The position numbers were made by a program, and so were the translations under genes. A DNA stretch of 64,000 bases from Porodaedalea pini (taxonomy: Eukaryota; Basidiomycota; Agaricomycetes; Hymenochaetales; Hymenochaetaceae): NCBI GenBank assembly GCA_002794775.1, contig NBAY01000019.1:62001-126000 (forward strand). The letters run 5' to 3'. The notes under the pieces were generated by a model that saw only the letters and a program-made list of their open reading frames with translations, was not told the DNA's origin and searched no databases. Below, piece by piece: positions 1 through 11,733 of this stretch; the stretch's first letter is position 1; every line of letters begins with the position of its first letter.

Positions 1-104
1 TTTTCATGACATAATGATTTTTTGCATTTTAAAAAATGATTCTAAGGCAGGAATCAAAAAAGACCTTATATAGCTAGGTACTCTCAGACATTTGGGTGTA
101 CCTA

Positions 105-505
105 ACTGGACACCTCCAGATAATTGGATGTACCTAACTGGGCACCCCTAGATAATTGGGTGCACCTAGTTGGGCACCCCCAGATAGTTGGGCGCACCCA
201 GTTGGGCACCCCCAGATAATTGGGTGTGCCCAACTGGGCACTCCTAGATAGTTGGGCACGCCCAACTGGGCACCCCCAGATAGTTGGGCGCACCCAACTG
301 GGCCCCCCCAGATAGTTGGGCACTCCCAACTGGGCCCCCCCAGATAGTTGGGCACTCCCAACTGGGCACCCCCAGATAGTTGGGCACTCCCAACTGGGCC
401 CCCCCAGATAATTGGGCACTCCCAACTGGGCACCTCCAGATAGTTGGGTGTGCCCAATTGGGCACCCCCAGATAATTGGGCACTCCCAAATAGTTGGGTA
501 TACTG
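105..505. repeat. GC-rich palindromic minisatellite, cluster 1
   Basis: About twelve head-to-tail copies of a roughly 32-bp unit of the type AGATAGTTGGGCACTCCCA followed by ACTGGGCACCCCC. Each unit contains small dyads (TTGGGCAC/TCCCAA). The copies differ mainly by transitions, with TTGGGCGC, TTGGGTGT and TTGGGCAC variants. Long open frames run through it on several frames only because the unit lacks stops. No gene is supported. Confidence 0.9.
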
Positions 506-1389
506 AGTATACTCAACTAGGTACCTGTAAAAGATTTAGATACAGTCAACTAGTCATATCTAATCTTTTAAGCTTAGTAGTCCAGGCCTGATATTTGAGC
601 ACAGCTCAAGTCTGACTGCTTTCAAGTCTCTCTTTCATTTTAACTTCAAATCTCTTCCCTTTCTTGTTCTCTTCATCCTAGGATTTTACACTGTATTGAT
701 ACTTTGTGTATCTCAGAGTGTTAGATGCTTAGTATCTCAAAGTTATGTTATGATGTTCAGAAGGTCAGCAACATGTTAGAAATGATAAGAATGCTCTAGT
801 GGGCTTACACTCTTTCTACATTTCTATCTCAGTTTCCCTCTTAGTTTATACTCTCTATTCTACTTGGGCATTCAAACTAATCCTAATGTATCAGACCTTT
901 GCACTTGTTCAGTTTTCAATTGCTCTACTTAAGTGTCCAGTGCAGCTATGTCACTCTAGTTAGAACTTCTCATAGAGCCTATGACATATAATCTCTCTAA
1001 TATAGTTAGAATGCTGGAGCTTGATTCCCAATGTTTAATGTTAGAATATCATTAATGATTTCTTAAGTAGTCATTACACTTTTAGCTGACTCATATTTAT
1101 TTTCATTTCTCTCATACTGCTGTACAATTTCCCTATTTCTCCATTTGTCTTACAGTATATAGAACTGTTCAATACTATCTCTATTATTTTTATTATCTTA
1201 GTCTTTCTAATAGCAACAAATATCTTTTTGTCCTGTGTGTCTAGCATGCTCAGCATTCTTTCCTGTCTGATGCAGACTAATCTTGACCAAAATTCAATTC
1301 ATGCCAATGGTCAATAGCAAGATCACTAAATTGTAGGATCAAAAAAAATAAAATACAACATTTATAAAGCCCCTAGATTTTATGGCAAA
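506..1389. other. AT-rich spacer between two minisatellite clusters
   Basis: I see no coding exon, RNA gene or paired repeat in this stretch. Short open frames have no recognisable composition. It is bounded on both sides by related GC-rich palindromic repeats, so it may be the body of a degenerate element. Confidence 0.4.
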
Positions 1390-1615
1390 AACAAATTGGG
1401 TGTACCCAAAAGTCCCCCAGACAGTCAGTGACAGTGACATATCTGGGCACTCCCAGGGCACTCCCACTGGGGGTGCCCAAAAACTGGGCAGGCCCAGTTG
1501 GGAGTGCCCAAATGATCTGGGTGCACCCAACTTTCCCACAGTAAAAAAAATTGGGCACACCCAACCCGCACCCACTGGGAGTGCCCAGCGGATTGGGCAC
1601 GCCCAGGCTCAATAC
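1390..1615. repeat. GC-rich palindromic repeat, cluster 2
   Basis: This is a looser, irregularly spaced array of the same kind of motif as cluster 1 (TTGGGTGTACCCAA, TGGGCACTCCCAG, TTGGGAGTGCCCAA, TTGGGCACACCCAA). Here each motif is a self-contained dyad and spacing varies, unlike the regular 32-bp period of cluster 1. The motif occurs in both orientations. Confidence 0.75.
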
Positions 1616-2738
1616 CTAAATGGTCAATTAGTTGTGTGTACGAATAGACCTACTTGGTCTGCTCAGAGGGGTAGCCTGAAGTGCACAAGAAACCTTGTCT
1701 GATTCGGTGGCCCTTCTGACGTTCTGACGGAACATTGCCGAATCGTGGCATTGCTCCTTCTCAACCAAAGTCAATCAGGCCGTTCAATACACAGAGCATT
1801 GACCCTTGAGCTTGGCATTGTCATCAACACCTCGACCCTTCTGAAACGCATTGACAGTGATGGATTCCATTTTTACTTGCAAGAGGAAAGGAACCCGCCG
1901 AGTTGTGTGCGTAAATCGGTTCAGACGTCCATTTCGACGACTGAAGATCAGCAGAATCCAGAGGAAGGAGATGGTAGACGATCGAGATGATCAGCAAGCC
2001 AGGTCCAGATTCTTCGTATCAGACGATTGTGTGGACGTTCGGACAGCAAACGTGCAGTGAGGTCGTCATGGTAAGAGGAAGAGTGTAAAAAAGGGATAGG
2101 CATGCCGGGCGCGTCCTCACAGCAAAAGGAAGGTGAGAGGACCCCGAATGTTGCATTTTCGATACAAATGCGAAAAAAAAAATAGTGGGAAACGCAATGA
2201 TAACAAAAAAAGGACCTACACGTTAGAGCAGCCGATGTATTATCTTGAGCGAGTAATTATTGAGCAAAGTGTGAAGTTGAGGATGGATATTGGAATCGTA
2301 GAGGAGTGTCCGAAGTCGCGGCTCATCAGTTTCAAGTTCTTGCGACCTAAGCGGCCCAGCGCGCAGGCTCAGGCTCCCGCGCACTTTTTCATTATTCGCA
2401 GAATCCCCGCTCTTCTTTTCATCTTCGCTCGTCGCGGTGACAGATAAAGACTACAACATGCGCTCTTTCCCGTCCTTTTGCCCCCCTCTCAGGCCGTCGC
2501 CTACCAACTCGGAGTCGTCCCCCCAAGTATACTTTCGCTCGTCCTTCGTTCGTTTCCTGTCTTTCTTCTTTGTTCTCGATTCCATAACTCGAAGTTGTTC
2601 GCTGGCTGGACCTTTCTTGAGGAGACTGGATTCCTCTCGGACCTTTTCCCCTTTCAATTGAATCCTCAATAAATTTGTTTGCGCTCAAGCGCTTCTCCTA
2701 GGCCTTGGGCGCCAAAGCAACCGTGACCTTGCCCAGCA
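1616..2738. other. Upstream flank of the first membrane-protein gene
   Basis: No supported gene. The segment 2380-2690 is pyrimidine-rich on the plus strand (TCGTC and TTTC runs), as is common in basidiomycete promoters and 5' leaders. It precedes the chosen start at 2739. Open frames around 1745-2447 show no known domain and no intron-bounded continuation. Confidence 0.35.
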
Positions 2739-4991
2739 ATGGATTCCTTTTCTAGATTCTCTAGAAGAACATGGATATGGGTAAAGACAATGGTATGTGG
2801 ATTGTCGAGATATTCCGGGTTAAACAGTGACTGATTCTTTCTTTGTCTACCTTCCTACCTGATTTTTTGTCGGCAGTTTTTCCGTGTCACTATCTCAAAG
2901 ATCACGGCCTGCTTTTTCCTATTCTCATTTCTGCATTGCTTCATCCACGGTGTCGTGCAGTCGGTCCTTTTCTCCCTTGACCATGATGCCAACACGCGTG
3001 TCTCGGATATCTTGAACGAAGCCCAGGTCCCGCGGGATCAAGTCGCTTGGCTGGAGAGAAAAGACGGGAACTTCACGTTGAAGCTTTGCAAGCATGTACC
3101 AATGACGCAGGCCCATGAAGACTCATGCGAGCTCATCTTTCAGTCTGGAGCTGGGCTCATCCAAGTTCCTCCTGGGTTTAAGAGAGGAGATGTATGAGTT
3201 TTTTTTTTCGGTCAGTTTCGGTCGGCTGTTTTACTCAGACGTCTCCAGGTTCAAGAGTTGGGTAACGTGGAAGCTATAGGGAGCACGACGCTCGTCAACC
3301 CCATAGAAGACCCGTCCGGAGTGATCGGCGTCAACTTCTCATCTACGGCCGTCGACAACGGATCGGAGGTGTTTTTAGACGGGCAGTGTACACGGGTTCT
3401 CGTCTACGCTGATCAAGTGTAAGTCCCCCGTTCAACTAATGCAGATTTGATGCGAGGCTGATTCCTCGCATCAGACTCAAGAACTCTAAACGTGAGGAGC
3501 TTGCTCTCATCGGATCCGAGTTTTGGCTGCTCGGTATTTCCACCTTTGCCGTAAGTCCGAGTCGAATGTACGACTTATCTTTGGCTCAGAGAAATCCGAT
3601 TTTGTTTTCTAGATTATGTACGATTCGATCCCGCATCTGTGAGTTCTTCTCTCTTCATTGCATTTTTATGAGCTTACTCACTTTCCGTAACAGCCTGGCG
3701 GGCTTCTTCATGCGCGTTCTCTCCACTGGCTGGTCTGCCTACGAAATCTGGCGCACACTCGACATCCACAGGCGATTCGACGCGCTCATCACGAACGGCG
3801 CCTGCCATGTCGATCTCTTTCCGCACTACTTTCACAACCGGTTCTCCGTACAGATTGCCGACCTCGTCCTTAACGTCGTCGCGCTCGTACTGTCTGGCTA
3901 TTTGGTGTGGAAACTGGTCAAGGTGTGTTATCCCTTTTTTTCTGTGGCGCTCCTTGGCTACATCTGACTGCGATTTGAAGACATATGCGTCGTGCATGTT
4001 CACGCGAGTTGGCGCTCCCAAGCACCTCATAAGGCTTTACAGGGTGCGCTAATTGTAATTTGTATTTCAAGGCCAGCTTTTGACGAGTACTCTCGATCGT
4101 AGTTTTTCCTCGGAGTGTTCATCTGTCTGCAGATGTCAGTCTATCTGCTGGTGACCTCGACATCCCTCTGGATCGATCAGCTCATCAATGGAGCGCTCGT
4201 GAATATATCCGACCATAACACCGCATACCTGGTTTCCTTCAGCATCGCGAACGTCGTGAGTCAATAAAAACATCCTTTCCTCTCTCACCGGTAACTGAAA
4301 GAAGAGCCTGCCTAGGCGCTTCTTCCGTGGATCGCTCTCGTAAGTCTATCTCCACGTAGAAGAGAGTGGCTGGGAAGAAAACTCACAGCAAAGATCCTTC
4401 CTGATAGGGCTGGTTCTCCGTCCGGCGCGAAATGCGGCGTACGATGCTTGCCTTCTTAGTGGTGGGCACGCTCTACGTCGCGGGTTGGGGCGTGATCTAC
4501 TACTCGCAGGTCTTCCGCTGGACGTGGATCCAGTGGCCGTTCTTCGCGTCGCTGTCCGTCGCCGCGCAGCTCGTGCAGCTCGCCAGCATCGTCCTCGGCG
4601 TGATCTGCTGGCGGAACTTCCATTGCGGGCTAGCGCAGTACCGTGCGTCTACCATTTTCTCACCCTCTTTCTCTTTCTTTCTTTCTCTTTCTTCTCTTCT
4701 CTTCTCTTCCACCTTCTCTTCTTTCCTTCCCTATCAGAAAAATGCAGCTAATCTTTTTTTCTCACCCACTGAATGATTTTCTATTTCTTTTTTTTTGCAG
4801 TGCACGTTGACAGCCTCCTGACGAAAGCGGACTTTGAACCGGAGGTCTTCCCACACGACGTGCAGGGCGATCTCGAGAAGCACATGTTCCAGGTCGACTT
4901 CAAGATCGTCTCGCTGGACTCTGACGCTGACGCTGCGAGTGAAGCGGACCGGGAGATGACCTCGTCGAAGGTAAAGGCGGATGAACTGTAG
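2739..4991 (+). CDS. Basidiomycete multi-pass membrane protein, copy 1
   Basis: A multi-exon gene of a fungal membrane-protein family of unknown function. I place the start at 2739 because exon 1 (2739-2792) then joins exon 2 (2877-3191) in phase 0, giving a first hydrophobic helix (ITACFFLFSFLHCFIHGVV). An extracellular-looking segment follows with paired cysteines (one near LKLCKHVPM, one in CEL). After more introns come several membrane helices and a tract STGWSAYEIWRTLDIHRRF with an Asn-Gly-Ala-Cys motif. A later exon reads GWFSVRREMRRTMLAFLVV and carries two further helices. The last intron is CT-rich and ends at TTTTTTGCAG near 4800, and the tail is acidic. The convergent gene ending at 5590 is a paralogue that shares the exon boundary after Gln-Tyr. 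No enzymatic motif is visible; a receptor, channel or structural role cannot be assigned. Confidence 0.75.
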
Positions 4992-5589
4992 ATGTAGATG
5001 TGAAACTACTTAACAATTCTTGATCTCTTTTATATATATACACTTTTTTTTTTCATTTTGTCTACATATGCTTCTTTTTATCGCCGTGCGCCTTGACGGC
5101 GGGCGACCATTTGTAACTTCGCTTCTGACTCACTTCGCTCCCTTGAACCTTGATGTACATTTCTGTATCTTTGTCACTTGTCCAATGAAAGAATCATCAA
5201 TAGATCATCTGGCTCGAGCTTCAGAAAGGGGCACAGCGGACGGGGTGAACAATAAATCCAGACGACTGGATAGATAAAACAAAACAAAACAAAAATTGTA
5301 TGTGTTGCGTGCAAGAATCCTCAATGCAGATGACTACCATTTCTATTTGTACAATGATATTGCTTTCAAAGCTCCAGTCGTGTCAGGGAGAGGGGGAATA
5401 AACAAACGGGAAAGCACGAGAGAGCAAGAGGAGACAAACGAGCAAAAAAAAAATGAGTGGTGAGAAGAGAAGAATAGGGAGACTACAATCAGTGAGGAAC
5501 CAGTCCTACTGACGAGCGACACACCCCGAGCCTTCAAGGCCTGGCGCCGAATACCGAACAAAAAAAAAGGCTCAGGTTGTCATCAGCGT
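4992..5589. other. Convergent 3' intergenic region
   Basis: This is the shared 3' flank of two convergent paralogues. AATAAA-like hexamers lie near 5250 (plus orientation), and A-rich runs near 5280-5295 and 5445. No further gene is visible. Confidence 0.4.
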
Positions 5590-8586
5590 TTAGCTACGAT
5601 AGGCCCGTGGGTTTCCAGGCAGGCCGACAACAATCCTCGTTCCCGGCAGTGAACCGCGCACGCTCCGCACCTCCGACGTCGGTCGATCCTGCGAGGTCCT
5701 TCCCGCCCTCGAACCGTCGACATGGCTTTCTCTCGGACCCGTGCTCGCGCCATTTATATTAATATTAGCAATGCTCTCGGAGGCCGCCTGCACGGCGAGG
5801 TCGCCCTGCTCCACGACAGTACCGGAGAGCGAGCGCGGGAGCGAGGCGGGGATGATGTTGATGGCGGGCAGCTGCGCGGCGCGCGTCGAGACCGAGAGCG
5901 TGCTCGAGCTCCTCGACACTGTCGGTGTCAACCTGACTGGCTCCGGCTGTTTGGCTGGAGAAGAGTCGTCGGATGCAGGCAGCCTCGGTACAGGGACGGG
6001 GACGTCCGGCACGTCCGGCACGCCGCGCTCCAAATCGGCGCTCGAGCTCGAGGACGTGAACGCGGAGAAGCGGAGGCTCATCTTGCCCAGACGGGATCCG
6101 TCCGAGAGGCGCAGGAACGGGGCGCGCGCGCGCGCACGCGCGAGGAGCGAATCGAGCGGCGCGTTCGTGCCTTCGCTAGAGTGTCCGTCCTCCGCCGCCG
6201 CCGCGCTGGGGGCGCTGGTGACGACGGACGCGTGCTCGGACGGGTGGAGGCTGGGCGCCTTGATGTCGATGACGCTGCCGAAGGACAGCGGGCGCTGCTG
6301 GCTGTATGGGTAAAGCGTATACGGCCCGGGCTTCTTCTCGTCTGCGCCCTTCCGCGCTGCGCTCGTCCGTTTATCCGGGAAAATGACCGAGACGAGCGTG
6401 GAGTGTCGTTTCTTGGGGATGACGACGGGGATGAAACTCGAGTCGTCGAAAGTCTCTTCCGTTTTCACTACCAAGAAGAAGAAAGAGACATACGTAAGCG
6501 ACTCCCCCTCTCTTTCAATCCATACACGACTAGCGGCGTTATCAAACAAAAAACTCACAGTACTGGGGCAGGCCCTTCCCGAAATGCACGCGGCAGATCA
6601 GAGCCAGCACGACGGTGACGACGAGCACGATGAACGCCGTGACCGTCAACGCTGCGAAGAACGGGAAGTTCTGGAACGACCATTTGTACAGCACGTTCGC
6701 GAACATCGACGTCCACGCGGCGCTGAGCGCGAGCCCGACAATTAGAAACCCCAATGACCAGATGTGATGCTCTCTGCGAATGGAAATCCAGCCCTGAAGA
6801 GAAAAAAAAGACGAAGGCATATACTGTTGAGGCAGAACGTGGACAGCAACTGGTATGGAACGCACCACAATCACCCAAGGACACTCAACCTAAACAACAA
6901 AAGGGAGTCTTTAAGTATCAAAACTCGCAAGAGCAGAGTCCAGTTGTACTCACGACACATGCAATAGTGAATATCACACGATACACCGTCTTTCCCTTCA
7001 TGACACCATTGCTCAGAGCATCGAGCCACAGCGCCGAGCCGCAAATGGTGAAGAACGCCGAAAGCTGCAAGAACACGGAGAAAAGAAGGACATACTATCG
7101 GATAGGACGCAAATTATTCTCAATAAGAAAAGCACCTGGGTCTTTAATATCAAAGGCAATAATGATCACTTACGAGGTAGAGCACGTTCAACTCCCTGGA
7201 TGCGCCGACGCGCTTGAACGTCTGACGGGCATAGACCTGGAAAGGGAGGAAGACAAACACATCAGGTTGAAGCACATGCTTCGTTTGCAGTGCCCCAGAG
7301 ACGCACATTAAACAGCTTGAAAGACACTCCCAGCGTGATAGCAAGCGCGACCACATTCAGAACCAGTATGGGTATCTACACGGCCCAGCGACACGCCGCG
7401 TCAGTATTCTCATCCTCGAACTCGGCTATTCGACCAATGCTCACAAAGTAGTCCATCCGACTGGACCAGAAGTTCGGGATGATATCGACCCCGCCACACG
7501 TGTCGTTGATAATGAGGGTCTGGTACTGACGCGCGTACCGGCCGGTGCGCGAGACTTGGAAGGCACTCCATGCGGTTGACATTCCGTGCGTGACGACCGC
7601 GGCAACCCTGTGTATATGCGTGTGTAATGTGCATTCCGTTTAGTTGCCGTTCCGTTAGTGACGATTCGCACCCCGGTTGAAATTTGGGGTTATCTTACAA
7701 ATGCGGAATGGACTCGTTGAGGATCTATTTTTAGGAGGACGCATCGGCACGAGAGGAAAAAAAAGCGGGATAAAAACTTTTCGAGACTTACCGTCACTAC
7801 TGAGATTCCGAGCAACCAGATCTGGTAGACCAGGAAGCTGATGTCCTCCCTTCGCGCGTCGCGGAGGCTTGGGTGACAAAAACGTTCAGCTCCCGCAGTG
7901 CAGAAGGAAACTCACAAAATGAAGGAGGGGAACTTTGTACTCACATGTTGCTCGGCCAATTCAACGCTTGGACGCATCGACTAGAGAGCTGCGTCACCTC
8001 CTCGGGGTCGGAGCCGTTCAGGCCAGTGACGTTCACCCCTGCGTCGCCAGATATCGGCACCGCCGTCAGGTCGCGTGATCCGATTTTCGGCGGCGACGGC
8101 GTGTATGCGAGCCCGAAGTGCGGCTGCGAGGCTAGCTTGACGACATCCATCTCGGTCGAGTTCGCGGGCGGGGGCGCGACGCCGGGACCGGCGATGGCCC
8201 AGCAGACGCTGTCGAACGGGTCGCCGTTCGCCGGGAGGCCGCTACACACATACAGCTTGGCGTCCTTCACGAACGCGTACTGGCGCGGGGTGTGCGACTC
8301 GTCGATGACGCGCGAGACGGTGTCGCTGGCGCGGGTGTTGAACGAATACGCGGTTGTCTGGAGCGCGACCTGCACTAAACAATGCGCCAGCGCGACGAAC
8401 ACGAACGTTTTGGTGAACCGCGTGAGCGTGATCCGCTCGTACTGTTAGCGCGCACAGCAAAAAAAAAAAAAAGTCGCAAGCCGAGTACATGAGAGACCGT
8501 TGACGGCACACGAGCAGAGAGCGACTGACCACGATCTTGAGCTTCGACCCGACCGAGAGCTGGTTCAAAATGTGCTTGGCGCGCAT
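5590..8586 (-). CDS. Basidiomycete multi-pass membrane protein, copy 2
   Basis: A paralogue of the plus-strand gene at 2739-4991. It starts at ATG 8586 (MRAKHILNQLSVGSKLKIV), and the next exon opens with a helix (FVFVALAHCLVQVALQT). A large luminal/extracellular segment with cysteines (YVCSGL, SVCWAI, SSRCVQ) follows. The shared core is visible as STAWSAFQVSRTGRYARQY against STGWSAYEIWRTLDIHRRF in the partner, and as GWISIRREHHIWSLGFLIV against GWFSVRREMRRTMLAFLVV. The last intron (about 6495-6555) interrupts the codon after the conserved Gln-Tyr exactly as in the partner. Unlike the partner, the last exon encodes a long Ser/Pro/Arg-rich cytoplasmic-type tail of about 300 residues. Function is unknown. 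Exon borders between 6560 and 8400 are approximate. Confidence 0.72.
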
Positions 8587-9622
8587 CGTTGCGCACCTCT
8601 CATGTAAATCAACAACGCGCTCTGCGACAATGAACGGGCCAGCCGAAGAAAGCGAAGGGAAAAGGAATAATATAAAGAAAAGAAAAGAGTAGAGGAAGGG
8701 GGATGGAAGATGAAGGTTAGGAAGAGCCTGCTTCTAGCTAGTCCTAGTCCTGTAGAACATCCATCTGCTCCCGGGTGGTCTCCCGCAGGCATTGTATCGC
8801 GTAGCAACGGCCGTTACTGGCCACCTCCGTAGTCCAAAAGCTATCCGTACTTCACAGCATGTTTCTGTCTTCTCTATTCACTGGCTTCACTCCGTAGCCG
8901 CTTGACATGGGAAACTCGTACTCATACTCGCGGGTCATCGCACGCAAAGCCTCGCCTCACGCCGGCAGACCACTAGCCGGTGTCTTCTATGAGAGAACCT
9001 GGCTTTTCTACGGCAGCAAGTCACTGCGCGCTAAACAGTAGCTCGATCCACGAACGGATCACTGCAGACATCTCTGGATCAAGGAAATCAAGACTTGAGT
9101 TGCTCACCCCAATAGATCGGAGCCTTCGCGTCTCCATTGGGGTGGGCCACGGCTACTGATTGCCGTGTTCGGCTCCATTATCGTGGAAACAACGCCGGCG
9201 GCCGCCATGTCTCAGAGTTATGAACCATATAGTGTCTCACAATTCCTTTACGACAGTCCCAGGGATGAGTTCTACTTCTGAAAACCTTTGTTGATTTTGT
9301 TATCGAACTACAGCTACGTGAGAGACGGGGTGCTGATATCAAATACACGAACGCCTTCCGCTTCATCAAGATGGTTGGTATGTTTTGCGGGTAGTACACT
9401 CGACAGGAGACCATCTGTCGGTGACATATTCGCATTCCAATTTCTACTTCTTGCTACGCTCGACTTTTTATCGCTCCAACAATAGAAACGTTCACCTCAG
9501 GCCTAAAGCGCATATTCTTCACTAAAAACTAACTCTACAGTAAGTACATCACGGATTTCCTTTTTTCAACACTACAATTCGTCGAGGACCAAACTTGAAC
9601 AAATGCCAAACAACCCCCTGAA
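8587..9622. other. Intergenic region upstream of copy 2
   Basis: No coding exon recognised on either strand. The segment 8590-8810 is the likely promoter of the minus-strand gene starting at 8586. The remainder has short frames with no family resemblance. Confidence 0.35.
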
Positions 9623-9993
9623 CTAACAGGTGCAGCCGCCGGCCTTGTTGACGCAATCGCAGTTCAGACCTTTTCCTTCGCAAGCGCACTGCATCATGAT
9701 GTCCGCGTCCATTTTTGCGCGAAGGACAAGGCCATGTTTCGGTTGTGAAGCGCACGAGGTGACTTTCTGTGCTACACTGAATCACATACAGGACAGGACA
9801 CACCTTGGCAGAATGCGCCTTGTTGGTGCACGACGCGCAGGTGCACTCGTTCTTCGCGCAAGTGCAGCCGGTGCCAGAAGGCCCGCACGCGCTGGAAAAA
9901 AAAATACAAACATGTTTTTCGAGTGGCTCTAGCGGAGATGGGACGAACGACGTACGTGCAGGTTTGCGGGTTCGTGGTGCAGTTGCAAGCCAT
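9623..9993 (-). CDS. Metallothionein, copy 1 (3 exons)
   Basis: A small cysteine-rich metal-binding protein. Exons are 9956-9993, 9804-9891 and 9623-9688, all with GT-AG introns and matching phases, giving 63 residues. The start reads MACNCTTNPQTC. Exon 2 is packed with Cys-X-Cys (GCTCAKNECTCASC) and exon 3 begins CAC and ends GCTC before TAG. There is no Trp or Tyr and cysteine is about one quarter of residues, as in metallothioneins that chelate Cu(I), Zn or Cd in the cytosol. The family is known for induction by metals. Exon lengths of 38-88 bp explain why it is easily missed. A second, diverged metallothionein lies 1.7 kb away on the same strand. The product class is secure; the metal preference is not determinable. 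Confidence 0.88.
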
Positions 9994-10627
9994 CTTTATG
10001 ATAGTTTCTTTTTGGATGGAGTTGTTGGCCCGGGTTTCTTCGAGTCGATGTAGGAGTTGAGTCTGCCTTGTGAGAGTAGTACGAGTGGTTATCTGGGAGA
10101 CGATAAGCAGACTGCACCCTCTTGTAGGAAGGGAGGGGTAGATGATATCACCTCCGACGTCAGTCCAGCGATGACTTCATCCCTTAGACGTCAAGAAGAT
10201 ACGTAGGATTGAGTTTCTATGTTATTATTATACTCCGACTTCTGGTCACTATTCTTGGGAAACCATCACAAAAATTTGCACGGAATTTGTTTCGCTTATG
10301 GAGATGATAACTGCTTCGGCTGGATTTATATTCGGATATTTTCAGCTTATATTCGCATACAATCGGTTATCAAATTTTTGTTAGAATATAAGCGAATATA
10401 ACTTTTTGCAGATTTTTGTGATGACGTTAATGTTATCTGCATGGTATTCCGTCGCCGAGTACCTCTACTAGTACTAGTACTGTTTGTGCGATCGTTTAGT
10501 ATGTACGTACTCAAAAGCTAAAGCTTCATTTCCGTTAGAATAATATGAGTACTAGTTGTTTTTGAAACGACACCGCTCCTTGTCGACGCAGATCAATATT
10601 GATGTAAACACTAGACAATACAGTACG
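9994..10627. other. Spacer with a small AT-rich inverted repeat
   Basis: Holds the presumed metallothionein promoter (9994-10200). Around 10325-10400 there is a small imperfect inverted repeat built on TTATATTCGC and GCGAATATAA, possibly a degenerate miniature element. No gene is seen. Confidence 0.4.
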
Positions 10628-10629
10628 TA

Positions 10630-11385
10630 CAGTCCCCTGACAAAAGCTTTTGCACCTGACTTTTCACATGTAATCTTGAAATTATATTCCCAAATTTCAA
10701 CCGCTGCCCTCGAAAAAATCCAGGCATATTTCATACTTTATAAGTAATGTATATACAAGATTTGAAGGAGAAATATAAAGATTTGAGCTGGCAATGACCT
10801 ATTCATAGTTTTCCCTTTTGTGCTTATATGCATTTCCCAGACCTCCAAAAAATCCCATAAATTCATACTGAGTAGATACTATACAGATATATATGTCTGC
10901 AAAGTTTCATATTGTAATCCAATTTTTTTGAATTTATATGAGCCAAAGCATAATAAAAATTGCAGCCAAATTTGTATGTGTACTCGGGCCTCCCAGACTG
11001 AAATTTCAAGATTTTTGCTTCACCAAACTTGCATGCACCGCTTCACTTTACAGAGAGCCGTGAAAAATCTTATAAATTCACAATGAGTATATACCTTTCA
11101 AATCTACAGGGAAGAATTTTTTCAGATCCTGAATTTATTTCTCTGTATTTATGAGCTAAAGTGTGCCAAAAAAAGCACCATTTTTGTGTATATATCTAGA
11201 CCCCCCAAAATCTCATTCCCAGCTTACCTCTCAATGTATCTGCTTCAAATATTGCACAAACATATATTATCATGTAAAAAGTATGCTTGAATTTGTTTAA
11301 GGGCAGTGGTAAAAAATTGGCGGTGCAATTTGCAAAAAAAAAAACATGAAAATCAGGATGTGCAAAAACTTTTGTTAGGGGACTG
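10630..11385. mobile_element. 756-bp TA-flanked MITE (Tc1/mariner-like ends)
   Basis: The ends are inverted repeats: CAGTCCCCTGACAAAAGCTT at the left and, reading inward from the right on the other strand, CAGTCCCCTAACAAAAGTTT. Similarity continues in both arms beyond these 20 bases (TTTTGCAC, then TTTCA..., then CAGGCATA/CAAGCATA). The element is bounded on both sides by TA (10628-10629 and 11386-11387), the Tc1/mariner target duplication. It is AT-rich and has no transposase frame, so it is non-autonomous. It sits between the two metallothionein genes. Confidence 0.8.
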
Positions 11386-11733
11386 TACATATACTGTATA
11401 TACCGGCGTGTCTCTTTTGCATAGATCAGACGTACTGTATGCATGTGGCATGTTTGGTTGAAAGCGTTTTTATATTGTAATAAGACTTGATTATTTTTAT
11501 TCGTACATTCCTGATACAGAGAATCGCTGAATTAGACGAAACGTCACGTATACAGCATATTTGTTCAGGTTCCACTAGCACACTCGTGCCAGTGCTAGCT
11601 CTAGTTGTCGCTGGTGGATCACGAGAATCAGTACATACACTGAAGCTTGAGGATGCTTTGATAATTTGTGTTCTCCTCACCATCATGATTCATGACTCGC
11701 GACTCGCGACTACAAAAAGCAAAAAAAAATTCT

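Noticed and set aside
105..505. CRISPR-like regular repeat array and long open frames through it
   Set aside because: Units are contiguous without unique spacers, the genome is eukaryotic, and the frames exist only because the repeat unit lacks stops.
5722..6618. 298-codon plus-strand frame opposite the copy 2 tail
   Set aside because: Arg/Glu-rich shadow of GC-rich Ser/Pro/Arg codons on the minus strand; the minus frame joins the paralogous core at a shared intron position.
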